Position numbers and translations under genes: made by a program. A DNA stretch of 34,893 nucleotides, taken from the NCBI GenBank assembly GCA_948517135.1, contig CAORJJ010000003.1, positions 1 to 34,893 on the forward strand. The letters run 5' to 3'. Below are positions 15,622-22,928 of the stretch, piece after piece. This DNA comes from an uncultured Clostridia bacterium. GTDB lineage: Bacteria > Bacillota > Clostridia > TANB77 > CAG-508. The notes beneath the pieces were generated by a model. That model saw only the letters and a program-made list of their open reading frames with translations. It was not told where the DNA came from and ran no database searches. How positions within the stretch are numbered: the first letter of the stretch is position 1; each line of letters begins with the position of its first letter.

Positions 15622-15681
15622 ATGGTCTTGCAAAGGAGTCTTAAAAGAATCTTTTGCAAGGCTTTTTGTTATAGGAGGTAA
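15622..15681 (+). CDS. Possible 19-residue leader peptide overlapping the attenuator
   Basis: An ATG at 15622 opens a basic, Cys-containing frame (begins MVLQRSLKRIF, ends YRR). It runs through the whole terminator hairpin and stops at TAA 15679-15681, which overlaps the AGGAGGTAA ribosome binding site of the GNAT gene. Its own ribosome binding site is weak (AAGAGA). If translated, a ribosome would melt the terminator, a known logic of antibiotic-responsive attenuators. Translation is not proven. Confidence 0.3.
   Translation: MVLQRSLKRIFCKAFCYRR
15627..15670 (+). terminator. Attenuator terminator in the leader of the GNAT gene
   Basis: A 15-bp stem (15627-15641 with 15646-15660, one mismatch, one G-U) is followed by TTTTT. 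It lies downstream of a perfect promoter and 19 nt before the coding start of the gene it precedes. Transcription would normally stop here unless the hairpin is disrupted. I do not recognise the upstream leader as a known riboswitch or T-box class. Confidence 0.8.
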
Positions 15682-15688
15682 AATATTT

Positions 15689-16513
15689 ATGAAATTAATT
15701 AAATATGAAAATATGGACTTAATATTAGAAAAAGAATGGCTTAATTGCTTAATGGTAGGAAACTGTTTTGAAGGCTTAAAACAAAAGCCCAAAGATTGGT
15801 TATTGGCTAAAGTTACAAAAAATAATAAAACGGAATTGATAATACTGTATAGAAAGCCTTGGAAACTATTATTATATTCACCAACAGATAATAAGTCAGA
15901 TGAATTATTTAAGTTTACAGCTAAAGAAATATATAAAATAGATGCTAGTTTGCTTGGAGTAAATGCTGAAAAAGAAATAGCAAATAAATTTGCAAAATAT
16001 TATTGTGAAATATCAAATTTTAATTTTAAAATACATAAGCCTCTTAGAATATTGTTATTAACAGAACTGGAAAATGCTAATTTGAACGAAGAGTTAGTTT
16101 TGAGAAAAGCAAGTGTTAGTGATAAAGATATACTTATTAAATTTATTAAAGATTTTTACGAAGAAGCAGTAGCAGAAGAATATACAGATGATCAAATAGA
16201 AGAAAAATTTAATGCATATTTTAGAAGAGGATATTATGTACTAGAGAAAAAAGGAAAAATAGTTGCTCAAGCAGTATTTGCAAGAGATTTAAAAAAAGGA
16301 AAATGTATAAGTGGTGTTTATACACAAAAAGAAGAAAGAGGAAAAGGATATGCATACAATTTGATTTATAGAATTTCTAAAAAAGCTTTAGATGAAGGAG
16401 CAGAATATTGTGTTTTATATACAGATGATGAAAATCCTATAAGTAATCATGTGTATGAAAAAATTGGTTATCGTAGAATGGTTGATTGCGAAGATATAGA
16501 TTTTTATAAGTAG
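15689..16513 (+). CDS. GNAT acetyltransferase with an N-terminal extra domain
   Basis: This is a 274-residue protein. The C-terminal half (about 140-274) is a GNAT domain. ISGVYTQKEERGKGYAYNLI holds the pyrophosphate-binding (Q/R)xxGxG/A loop for acetyl-CoA, and NHVYEKIGY is the closing helix and strand. The N-terminal 130 residues form a second alpha/beta unit without the CoA loop, as in two-domain GNATs where the first copy is degenerate. The substrate is unknown. AGGAGGT lies 9 nt before the ATG. Expression is probably controlled by the attenuator just upstream. GNATs with inducible attenuators are often antibiotic- or stress-responsive; that is analogy only. Two more GNAT genes follow in the same direction. 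Confidence 0.85.
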   Translation: MKLIKYENMDLILEKEWLNCLMVGNCFEGLKQKPKDWLLAKVTKNNKTELIILYRKPWKLLLYSPTDNKSDELFKFTAKEIYKIDASLLGVNAEKEIANKFAKYYCEISNFNFKIHKPLRILLLTELENANLNEELVLRKASVSDKDILIKFIKDFYEEAVAEEYTDDQIEEKFNAYFRRGYYVLEKKGKIVAQAVFARDLKKGKCISGVYTQKEERGKGYAYNLIYRISKKALDEGAEYCVLYTDDENPISNHVYEKIGYRRMVDCEDIDFYK

Positions 16514-16551
16514 AAAAAATATTTATAAAACTAAAGGAGTGAAAATAGAAT

Positions 16552-17016
16552 ATGGAAACAATAATTGAAATACCTAAAATTGAAGATTTTAAAAAAGTGA
16601 ATAAATTAGCAAAACAAGTTCATGAATTACATGTGAATTGGAGACCAGATTTATTTTTAAATATAGATGAAGTAATAAGTAAAGAAAGTTTTGAAGAAAA
16701 AATAAATGCAAAAGAAATTTTTGTAGCGAAGATACAAGATGACATTTTAGGATATATAACTATTAATATTACAGAAAAAGATAATCCTATTATGAGATAT
16801 AGAAAACAATTACAGATTGAAGCAATATGTGTAGATGAAAAAAGCAGAGGAAAAGGAATAGGTACATCACTATTGAAATATGCCAAAGAATTTGGAAAAG
16901 AAAATAATTGTACAGATTTATATTTAACAGTAAATAAAGAAAATGAAAATGCTATAAAAATTTATGAAGAATTTGGATTTAAAGTAAAGAGTATATCATA
17001 TTCAATGGAAATATAA
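16552..17016 (+). CDS. GNAT acetyltransferase
   Basis: This is a 154-residue single-domain N-acetyltransferase. IEAICVDEKSRGKGIGTSLL is motif A with the acetyl-CoA loop RGKGIG. LYLTVNKENENAIKIYEEFG is the motif B region typical of GNATs that acetylate small amines or protein N-termini. AAAGGAG lies upstream of the ATG. It follows the preceding GNAT by 38 nt and is followed by another after 17 nt, so the three are likely co-transcribed. The substrate cannot be assigned. Confidence 0.9.
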   Translation: METIIEIPKIEDFKKVNKLAKQVHELHVNWRPDLFLNIDEVISKESFEEKINAKEIFVAKIQDDILGYITINITEKDNPIMRYRKQLQIEAICVDEKSRGKGIGTSLLKYAKEFGKENNCTDLYLTVNKENENAIKIYEEFGFKVKSISYSMEI

Positions 17017-17033
17017 GAAAGGAGCAAGCAAAA

Positions 17034-17591
17034 ATGAAATATTTTAAAAAATTAATAGGAGAAAGAATTTATTTATCACCACAAAATAATGAAGAGATAG
17101 AAAAATTTACAGAATGGCTTAATGATTTCGAAACAACAGATTATATTGGAAGAAGTGCTTATATAACAACATTAGAGGGAGAAAAACAATATTTTGAAGA
17201 AAATTTAAATAAAAATTATAACTTTTTTATAGTAACATTAGAAGATAAATTAATAGGTACAGTAGGATTGGAAAATTGTGATTTTATTAATAGAACAGCT
17301 ACTTTAGGAATCTTTATAGGAGATAAAGATTATAGAAATGAAGGATATGGAACTGAGGCAATTAAGCTAATATTAGATTATGGATTTAATTATTTAAATT
17401 TGAATAATATAAAACTTGATTTAATGAGTTTTAATGAAAGAGCATTAAAGTGCTATATCAAATGTGGATTTAAAGAATATGGAAGGAGAAGAAATTGCAA
17501 ATATATTAATGGTAAATATTATGATAGTATTGAAATGGATATTTTGGCAAATGAATTTAATGGGGATTATATAAAAAATAAAAATGTATAA
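17034..17591 (+). CDS. RimJ/RimL-type GNAT acetyltransferase
   Basis: This is a 185-residue protein with the RimJ/RimL pattern: IGERIYLSP near the N-terminus, a TTDYIGRSA segment, GIFIGDKDYRNEGYGTEAI (acetyl-CoA loop RNEGYG) and FNERALKCYIKCGFKEYGRR. Members acetylate ribosomal protein N-termini, spermidine or antibiotics. The closest-looking group is the generic 'GNAT family' found throughout Clostridia. AAAGGAG lies 10 nt before the ATG. It is the last of three tandem GNAT genes, and a convergent gene on the minus strand follows. Confidence 0.9.
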   Translation: MKYFKKLIGERIYLSPQNNEEIEKFTEWLNDFETTDYIGRSAYITTLEGEKQYFEENLNKNYNFFIVTLEDKLIGTVGLENCDFINRTATLGIFIGDKDYRNEGYGTEAIKLILDYGFNYLNLNNIKLDLMSFNERALKCYIKCGFKEYGRRRNCKYINGKYYDSIEMDILANEFNGDYIKNKNV

Positions 17592-17598
17592 GGAAAAA

Positions 17599-17628
17599 CG
17601 AGAAAAAGGGGCATTGCCCCTTTACTCG
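17599..17628 (-). terminator. Terminator of the small minus-strand membrane gene
   Basis: An 8-bp GC-rich core (17605-17612 with 17616-17623) and an outer CGAG/CTCG clamp form the stem. The T-rich run lies on the minus-strand side, so it ends gene 17632-17916. On the plus strand it could still slow polymerase after the GNAT gene. Confidence 0.8.
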
Positions 17629-17631
17629 ACT

Positions 17632-17916
17632 TTATAATAAAGGTGAGGCAAAGCTAAATACCTGTTTTTCCTCATCATTATCCCAAAAGTAATATTCATT
17701 TGTATCACGTTGAGTCAACAGAGTAATACTAATGTCTTGTTGAGCTTCAACAACAACAGCTGTATTCTCAGAATCTCCTCCTTTTATGCTAAGCTTAATA
17801 TAATTACGAGTGACTACTAATATTCCTCTAACTACTGCAAAGAGAAATAGTGTTATGCCAAGCAACTGTAAGATTGATGTTAGATACATGTGTCTCCGAG
17901 AATTTTTTTTACGCAT
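17632..17916 (-). CDS. Small single-span membrane protein of unknown function
   Basis: This is a 94-residue protein. A basic N-terminus (MRKKNSRR) is followed by one transmembrane helix at about residues 12-36 (LQLLGITLFLFAVVRGILVV). The C-terminal domain of about 55 residues would lie outside if the positive-inside rule holds. That part looks like beta strands (NTAVVVEAQQDISITLL, NEYYFWDN). I do not recognise it. AGGAGGGAAAA precedes the ATG, and the gene has its own consensus promoter and terminator. Base composition is somewhat richer in G and C than its neighbours, like the orphan genes at 1014 and 20510. Confidence 0.75.
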   Translation of the reverse strand: MRKKNSRRHMYLTSILQLLGITLFLFAVVRGILVVTRNYIKLSIKGGDSENTAVVVEAQQDISITLLTQRDTNEYYFWDNDEEKQVFSFASPLL

Positions 17917-17947
17917 AGAATTTTCCCTCCTATATTTAATATATTAC

Positions 17948-17976
17948 ATTATAACATAGTATATTATAGAAAACAA
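17948..17976 (-). promoter_or_regulatory. Sigma-A promoter for the small membrane gene
   Basis: Read on the minus strand, TTGTTT (17976-17971) and a perfect TATAAT (17953-17948) are separated by 17 nt. Confidence 0.75.
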
Positions 17977-18122
17977 CACTTATGTTAACTATAAAGAGCA
18001 TGCTATTAAATTCTTGAAAAATATAGGGTTTTATAAAGATTACAAAAATTTATGCTTTATAGTATAAAAAAATGTTAATTTATGATATAAATATTAATAT
18101 GATTTACTGCAGGAGTGAGGAA

Positions 18123-19700
18123 ATGATTGAATTTGAAAAAATAGAAATGCAAGAATTTGAAAAATTAAAAGACTTGTTCCCAGATAACGAAAAAATGTGG
18201 AATAAGTATAAGAATAAAAGATTTGAGCAGTTTGAAAAAAAAGAAATAGATGTATTTATAATTAAAGATAATGAAAAATTTATTGGAGAAATAACAGTTA
18301 ATTATAAAAGCCATGAATTAAAAACAGAAACAATACCAAATAAAAGAGTATATTTAGAAGCATTCAGAGTTGATAAAAAGTATCGAGGACAAGGCTTAGG
18401 GCAAAAATTGGTAAATTATTGCATAGATTATTTAATTGGGATGGGATATACTGAATTTACTATTGGAGTAGAAGATAATAATGAAATAGCAAAACATATA
18501 TATTTTAAATTAGGATTTACTAATGCAATAGATAAAGGGTATGGTGATGAATTTGATCCTAGTGAATATACATTATATTTAAAAGATATAAATAATTCAT
18601 TTAATAATAAAAATGTAACAGTAGTAATTGATGGTCAAGCAGGAAGTTGTGGAAAAGGTAAAATTTGCGGTTACTTATCTAAAATAGATAATTTTACTAT
18701 ATCTACAAATAATTGGGCTACTAATGCAGGTCACACTTATGTAAGTGATAGTGGAGAAAAAATTGTAGTTAGCCATTTACCTATGGCAGTGTTAAATCCT
18801 AATTGTAAGTTACTTTTAAATGCAGGTAGTATAATTACTCCAGAAATATTATTTGAAGAAATAAGAAATTATAAAAAAATAATTGGAAACAGAAAGATAT
18901 ATATTCATCCAAGAGCAATGATTATTTTAGAGAAGCATCGTGAAGAAGAAAAGAGAATAATTAGAAGTGGCTCAACATTTAAAGGTTGTGGAGTTGCACA
19001 ATCTGAAAAAATTATAAGAAAACCAGATATTATTTTAGCAAAAGATTATTTTGAAAATATTCCACTAGACTTAAAAGATATTATTGAGATAGTAGATACT
19101 GCTAAAATGATAAATGAATGCAATCAAAGTATTTTAATAGAAGGAGCTCAAGGTCAGGATTTAGATATAAATTATGGACTTGATTATCCTAATGTTACAA
19201 GTAGAATGTGTAGTGCAAGTCAGTTGATTGCAGACAGTGGAGTTAGTCCATTTAAAGTGAAGGATATTTATATGATTATAAGACCATATCCTATAAGAAT
19301 AAGTAATGAAACCAATATCGGAGAAAAAATATATAGTGGTGATTATGCTAAAAGCAAAGAAATTACTTGGGAAGAAGTTAAAAAAAGATGTGGATGTAAT
19401 GTTGATTTGATAGAATATACAACTGTTACAAAAAAAGTTAGAAGAGTTTTTGAAATGAATTGGGAAAGATTGAAATATAATGTTATGATTAATAGACCAA
19501 CTCAAATAGTTCTAAATTTTGCACAGTATATAGATTGGAATGCTTATAAATGTAAAAATTATAATATGCTTCCAGAGAAAGTAATTAAATTCATAAAAAG
19601 AATTGAGGACGAAACTAATATACCAGTTACACTTATAGGAACTGGAGAATGTGAAAGTGATATTATTGATTTGAGAAAAGAGAAAGGAAGAAAAATATGA
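18123..19700 (+). CDS. GNAT fused to an adenylosuccinate-synthetase-like ligase
   Basis: This is a 525-residue fusion. The ATG at 18123 follows AGGAGTGAGG; an upstream ATG at 18072 lacks a ribosome binding site. Residues 1-160 are a GNAT domain (RGQGLG acetyl-CoA loop at 88-93). Residues 163-525 match the PurA fold. GQAGSCGKGK (171-180) aligns with the PurA P-loop GQWGDEGKGK. NAGHT holds the catalytic His (204). Also present are GSTFKGCG, LIEGAQGQDLDINYG, NVTSR, and TTVTKKVRR for the aspartate-binding loop. PurA joins L-aspartate to IMP using GTP. Here the catalytic Asp of the P-loop is Ser175 and the next Glu is Cys, so normal IMP chemistry is unlikely. As I recall, the phage PurZ enzymes, which act on dGMP, also have Ser here. 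The downstream Asp/Glu racemase overlaps by 4 bp. The true nucleotide and acceptor are unknown. Confidence 0.85.
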   Translation: MIEFEKIEMQEFEKLKDLFPDNEKMWNKYKNKRFEQFEKKEIDVFIIKDNEKFIGEITVNYKSHELKTETIPNKRVYLEAFRVDKKYRGQGLGQKLVNYCIDYLIGMGYTEFTIGVEDNNEIAKHIYFKLGFTNAIDKGYGDEFDPSEYTLYLKDINNSFNNKNVTVVIDGQAGSCGKGKICGYLSKIDNFTISTNNWATNAGHTYVSDSGEKIVVSHLPMAVLNPNCKLLLNAGSIITPEILFEEIRNYKKIIGNRKIYIHPRAMIILEKHREEEKRIIRSGSTFKGCGVAQSEKIIRKPDIILAKDYFENIPLDLKDIIEIVDTAKMINECNQSILIEGAQGQDLDINYGLDYPNVTSRMCSASQLIADSGVSPFKVKDIYMIIRPYPIRISNETNIGEKIYSGDYAKSKEITWEEVKKRCGCNVDLIEYTTVTKKVRRVFEMNWERLKYNVMINRPTQIVLNFAQYIDWNAYKCKNYNMLPEKVIKFIKRIEDETNIPVTLIGTGECESDIIDLRKEKGRKI

Positions 19701-20395
19701 AAACTATTGGAATTATTGGTGGAATGAGTTATGAATCATCTATTCATTATTATGAAAGAATAAATGATCAAGTAAATAAAATTGCAGATGGGTTAACTTG
19801 CGCAAAAATGATTATAGATAATGTTAATTTTGAAGAAATAAGAAAATTAATGTTAAATAATGAGTGGGAACAAATAGGAATAGAATTAGGAAATATAGCT
19901 AAAAAGTTAGAAAATGCAGGAGCAGATTATATTGTTATAGCAACAAATACAATGCATAAATTAGCAGATTATATCCAGAAACAAATAAATATTCCATTAG
20001 TGCATATAGCAGACTGTGTTGCCAAAAAATGCAAAGATAATAATATTAAAAAAGTAGGTTTGCTAGGGACAAGATATACTATGATTGAAGATTTTCTAAA
20101 AAATAGACTTAATCAAAATGGACTTGAAGTTTATGTACCAAGTAATGAAGAGGAAGTATCAAATATAGATAGAATAATATTTGATGAACTATGTAAAGGT
20201 GAAATTAAAGAAGAATCAAGAAAATATTACATAGATATTATAAATAAAATGATTAAAGAAAATCATATAGAAGGAATTATATTAGGATGTACAGAAATAG
20301 AAATGCTTATAAAACAAAATGATATAAGTATTCCTATTTTTGATACTACACAATCTCATATAGATTCAATTGTTGAATTGTGTTTAGGAGAGTAA
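19697..20395 (+). CDS. Aspartate/glutamate racemase family protein, YgeA type
   Basis: This is a 232-residue protein with the two catalytic motifs of the cofactor-independent racemases: ATNTMHK with Thr83, and LGCTEIE with Cys198. The Thr/Cys pair in place of Cys/Cys is the pattern I recall for the E. coli L-Asp/Glu-specific racemase YgeA, and the N-terminal IGIIGGMSYESS also fits. Such enzymes interconvert L and D forms of Asp or Glu, or a close analogue, in the cytoplasm. The ATG overlaps the stop of the GNAT-PurA-like gene (ATGA), so the two are translated together. A ligase of PurA type uses aspartate, so a coupled Asp racemase suggests control of aspartate chirality or supply. That link is inference. 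Confidence 0.9.
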   Translation: MKTIGIIGGMSYESSIHYYERINDQVNKIADGLTCAKMIIDNVNFEEIRKLMLNNEWEQIGIELGNIAKKLENAGADYIVIATNTMHKLADYIQKQINIPLVHIADCVAKKCKDNNIKKVGLLGTRYTMIEDFLKNRLNQNGLEVYVPSNEEEVSNIDRIIFDELCKGEIKEESRKYYIDIINKMIKENHIEGIILGCTEIEMLIKQNDISIPIFDTTQSHIDSIVELCLGE

Positions 20396-20434
20396 TTAAA
20401 AATATATGTTAATTTTTGAAAAGTTTACATAAGT

Positions 20435-20463
20435 TTGACAAATTTTTAAAACAATAGTATAAT
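20435..20463 (+). promoter_or_regulatory. Consensus sigma-A promoter for the 72-residue orphan gene
   Basis: A perfect TTGACA (20435-20440) and a perfect TATAAT (20458-20463) are separated by 17 nt, the strongest promoter in the window. Confidence 0.9.
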
Positions 20464-20509
20464 TGTAATGGAACAAATTTATATGCCCTAATAAAGAAAG
20501 GAGCCAATT

Positions 20510-20728
20510 ATGGCAAAGTATTTAGTAGCACTGCAGGTAGGCGGACTTCAGGAAGACCCGGAATTCAGGTTCTGCAATCTTCAGGAAATCGAAGCAGAAA
20601 CAAGAGCCGAGGCTGAAACGCAGTATAATAGAAAAAATAACTGCGATTTTTTCTATGGTAAATGCATCGGCATAAATGGAGAGATCCATCAAAGCTGGGT
20701 GAATGAACCGCAAACAATACGCAGATAG
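20510..20728 (+). CDS. GC-rich orphan protein, 72 residues
   Basis: I do not recognise this protein. It starts MAKYLVALQVGG after AAAGGAG and has its own consensus promoter and terminator. The composition is hydrophilic, with two segments, LQEIEAETRAEAETQYNRK and CDFFYGKCIGING, that look like a helix followed by a Cys-bearing hairpin. There is no signal peptide or membrane segment. Its DNA is markedly richer in G and C (GGCGG, GAAGACCCGG, GCCGAGGC) than the surrounding genes, so it is probably a recent arrival inserted between the racemase and the kinase-fold operon. The strong promoter predicts high expression. Confidence 0.75.
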   Translation: MAKYLVALQVGGLQEDPEFRFCNLQEIEAETRAEAETQYNRKNNCDFFYGKCIGINGEIHQSWVNEPQTIRR

Positions 20729-20740
20729 GAATAGGGTAGT

Positions 20741-20775
20741 AATCGGGCTTAGAAAAATTCTAAGCCTGATTTGTT
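20741..20775 (+). terminator. Intrinsic terminator of the orphan gene
   Basis: A stem of about 13 bp (20742-20754 with 20758-20770, one G-U) is followed by a short T-rich tail. Confidence 0.75.
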
Positions 20776-20809
20776 TATAAAAAGATAATAGATAGATATA
20801 AGGAATGAT

Positions 20810-21832
20810 ATTAAAATAAATGGAAATAAGAAAAAAATAGAAAAATTAATTAAGAATAATAATTTAGGTAAAGAAATTTTAAGTATAAGCAAAGTTACAG
20901 GTGGTTTGTCTCACAAAATGTATAAAGTAGTTACAGATGAAAAAACATATGCAGTAAAAGAGTTGAATCAAGGAATTATGAAAAATAGTGATGCTTATTC
21001 TAATTTTGTTTTTTCAGAACAAGTAGCAGATATTGTAATAAAAAATAAAATTCTTGCAATTGGTGCAATAAAATTAAATAATGATATTATGAAAAAAATT
21101 GACAATGATTATTTTATGATTTTTAATTGGTTTGATGGAAAAATATTAAATGCAGAAGATATAACATTAAGTCATTGTGAAATAGTTGGAGAAATTTTAG
21201 CTAAAATTCATAATATAGATTTTAGTGAAATTGAAGAAAATACAAGAAAGAAAATAGATATAAAAAATTTTGATTGGAATATATATCTTGAGCAGGCTAA
21301 AAAGTTAAATAAAAAATACACAGAAATATTAAATCAAAATATTAATATTTTATATGAATTAAATCAAAAATCAAATAAAGCTCTTTTATATGCAAATCAA
21401 AATTTGATAATTAGTCACACAGATTTAGATAGAAAAAATGTAATGTGGAAAAACGATACACCATATATTATAGATTGGGAAGCAAGTGGATATATAAATC
21501 CAACTTTAGAACTAATACAAGTTGCTTGGTATTGGTCAGGTGGAGATATAGGAAATATAGATTATAATAAATTTGAAACTGTTATTAGTGCATATAAGAA
21601 GTATGCAAAAAGAAATATAGATAAAAATATTAGTAAATTAATGTTTGCAGATATATATTCTGGACTTGCATGGTTAGATTATAATTTTAAAAGAGCTTTA
21701 TGTATTGGAAATATATATGATAAAGATGAAATTAAGTTAGCCGAAAATGAAATAGAACAATCTATAAATGAAATTAAATATAATGTAAGTCAAATGAATA
21801 ATATGTTAAATATTATTGTTAAAAATTTATAA
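20810..21832 (+). CDS. Aminoglycoside/choline-kinase-fold phosphotransferase with an abnormal start
   Basis: This is a protein-kinase-like phosphotransferase of the APH family. KVTGGLSHKMYKV is the Gly-rich ATP loop, YAVKELN holds the ATP-binding Lys, ISHTDLDRKNVMW is the catalytic loop (HxDxxxxN) and YIIDWEASG is the magnesium-binding motif. Homologous sequence runs upstream of the first usual start codon (TTG 20906) to about 20820, but no ATG, GTG or TTG lies in frame there. Either translation starts at ATT 20810, 5 nt after AAGGA, or one A was lost from the A7 run at 20831-20837. An extra A would join ATG 20820 to the frame. The substrate could be choline, an amino sugar, an antibiotic or a nucleoside. 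A radical SAM gene follows 10 nt later. Confidence 0.8.
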   Translation: MKINGNKKKIEKLIKNNNLGKEILSISKVTGGLSHKMYKVVTDEKTYAVKELNQGIMKNSDAYSNFVFSEQVADIVIKNKILAIGAIKLNNDIMKKIDNDYFMIFNWFDGKILNAEDITLSHCEIVGEILAKIHNIDFSEIEENTRKKIDIKNFDWNIYLEQAKKLNKKYTEILNQNINILYELNQKSNKALLYANQNLIISHTDLDRKNVMWKNDTPYIIDWEASGYINPTLELIQVAWYWSGGDIGNIDYNKFETVISAYKKYAKRNIDKNISKLMFADIYSGLAWLDYNFKRALCIGNIYDKDEIKLAENEIEQSINEIKYNVSQMNNMLNIIVKNL

Positions 21833-21842
21833 GGAGAAAATA

Positions 21843-22919
21843 ATGTTAAAAGATTTGTGTTTTGAAGTAATACAAACATGTCCAAATAAATGTAGGTTTT
21901 GTTCTTCTAATTCATCACAAGATAAACAAAAAATAATTAAATTAGAAATGTTTAAAAAAACAATTAATCATTTTGTAAATAATGGTGGAATAGAAGAAAT
22001 ATCAATTTCAGGAGGAGAGCCATTTTTACATCCAAATTTATTTGAAATGATAGGATTTTGTAAAGATAATGGAATTAGAACAGTCCTTTTTACAAGTGGA
22101 ATAAAAGAGGCTCCCGAAATTCCAGTGGAAATGATAGAATATATTAAAAGCAAATGTGAAAAAGATATACAAGAAATAGAAGAGCATGAATCTTGGAATG
22201 AAAGAGTAAAAAATAATGTAAAAAGATATTATGATAGATGTTTAGAGTCTAAACCATTTGGAGCAATAACAAAACAAGAATTTGAAAAATTAAGACAATT
22301 AGGTTTAGATAAAATTGTATTTGATTGGCAAGCATTTGAAGAAGAAACAGACAATTATTTAATGGGAAGAAATGCTTTAAATACATATTTAATGGATTCT
22401 CTAATAAGAGCAAGTTCAAATGGTTTAAATGTTGATGTACATTTTATTCCTATGAAACCAAATTATAAACAATTTCCAGATATATTGGAATGTTTAGAAA
22501 TGTCAAAAGTTAAAAATATTAGTATTTTAAATTTTGTACCACAAGGAAGAGGAAGAGTTAACAAAAAAGAATTAATGCTAAATGAGGAGGAATTAAAAGA
22601 ATTTTCAGAAATATTGGAAAATGCAAAAAAGAATTATAGTGGAAATATTAGAATAGGAATTCCATTAAATGGAAAAATATCACATTTATGTACAGCAGGA
22701 ACTGAAAAATTAGATATAAAATATGATGGAACAATACTTCCATGTCCTGCATTTAAAGAAATAGATGTGGAAACAATGAAGAAATATGGTATTAAATTGT
22801 ATAGCATATATGAGGATTTAGAAAAGGTTGTTGTATGTGGTGGAAAAAGAAAGGAACCATTGTGCAAACAGGTTTATGGATTTTCAGGAAGATTGGTTGA
22901 TAAAAATTATGAAAGATAG
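21843..22919 (+). CDS. Radical SAM protein with C-terminal auxiliary cysteines
   Basis: This is a 358-residue protein. The ATG at 21843 follows AAGGAG; an ATG 27 nt earlier lies inside the previous gene. CPNKCRFC (Cys13, Cys17, Cys20) is the radical SAM cluster and ISGGEPFLHP the GGEP motif. The C-terminal region has CTAG, ILPCPAF, VVVCGG and PLCKQ, a SPASM/Twitch-like layout that would hold one extra iron-sulfur cluster. An insertion of about 100 residues after FTSG (KEAPEIPVEMIEYI onward) is charged and helical. Members with this layout modify peptides, sugars or nucleosides. It sits between a kinase-fold gene and a metallo-beta-lactamase in a tight operon, which suggests a short pathway on a small molecule. 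No precursor peptide is visible. Confidence 0.88.
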   Translation: MLKDLCFEVIQTCPNKCRFCSSNSSQDKQKIIKLEMFKKTINHFVNNGGIEEISISGGEPFLHPNLFEMIGFCKDNGIRTVLFTSGIKEAPEIPVEMIEYIKSKCEKDIQEIEEHESWNERVKNNVKRYYDRCLESKPFGAITKQEFEKLRQLGLDKIVFDWQAFEEETDNYLMGRNALNTYLMDSLIRASSNGLNVDVHFIPMKPNYKQFPDILECLEMSKVKNISILNFVPQGRGRVNKKELMLNEEELKEFSEILENAKKNYSGNIRIGIPLNGKISHLCTAGTEKLDIKYDGTILPCPAFKEIDVETMKKYGIKLYSIYEDLEKVVVCGGKRKEPLCKQVYGFSGRLVDKNYER

Positions 22920-22928
22920 GAGAAAAAT

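Noticed and set aside
15527..15626. T-box or known riboswitch in the attenuated leader
   Set aside because: The conserved T-box sequence around TGGNACC is missing, and I see no core of purine, SAM, TPP, lysine or guanidine riboswitches. The downstream gene is not an aminoacyl-tRNA synthetase or transporter.
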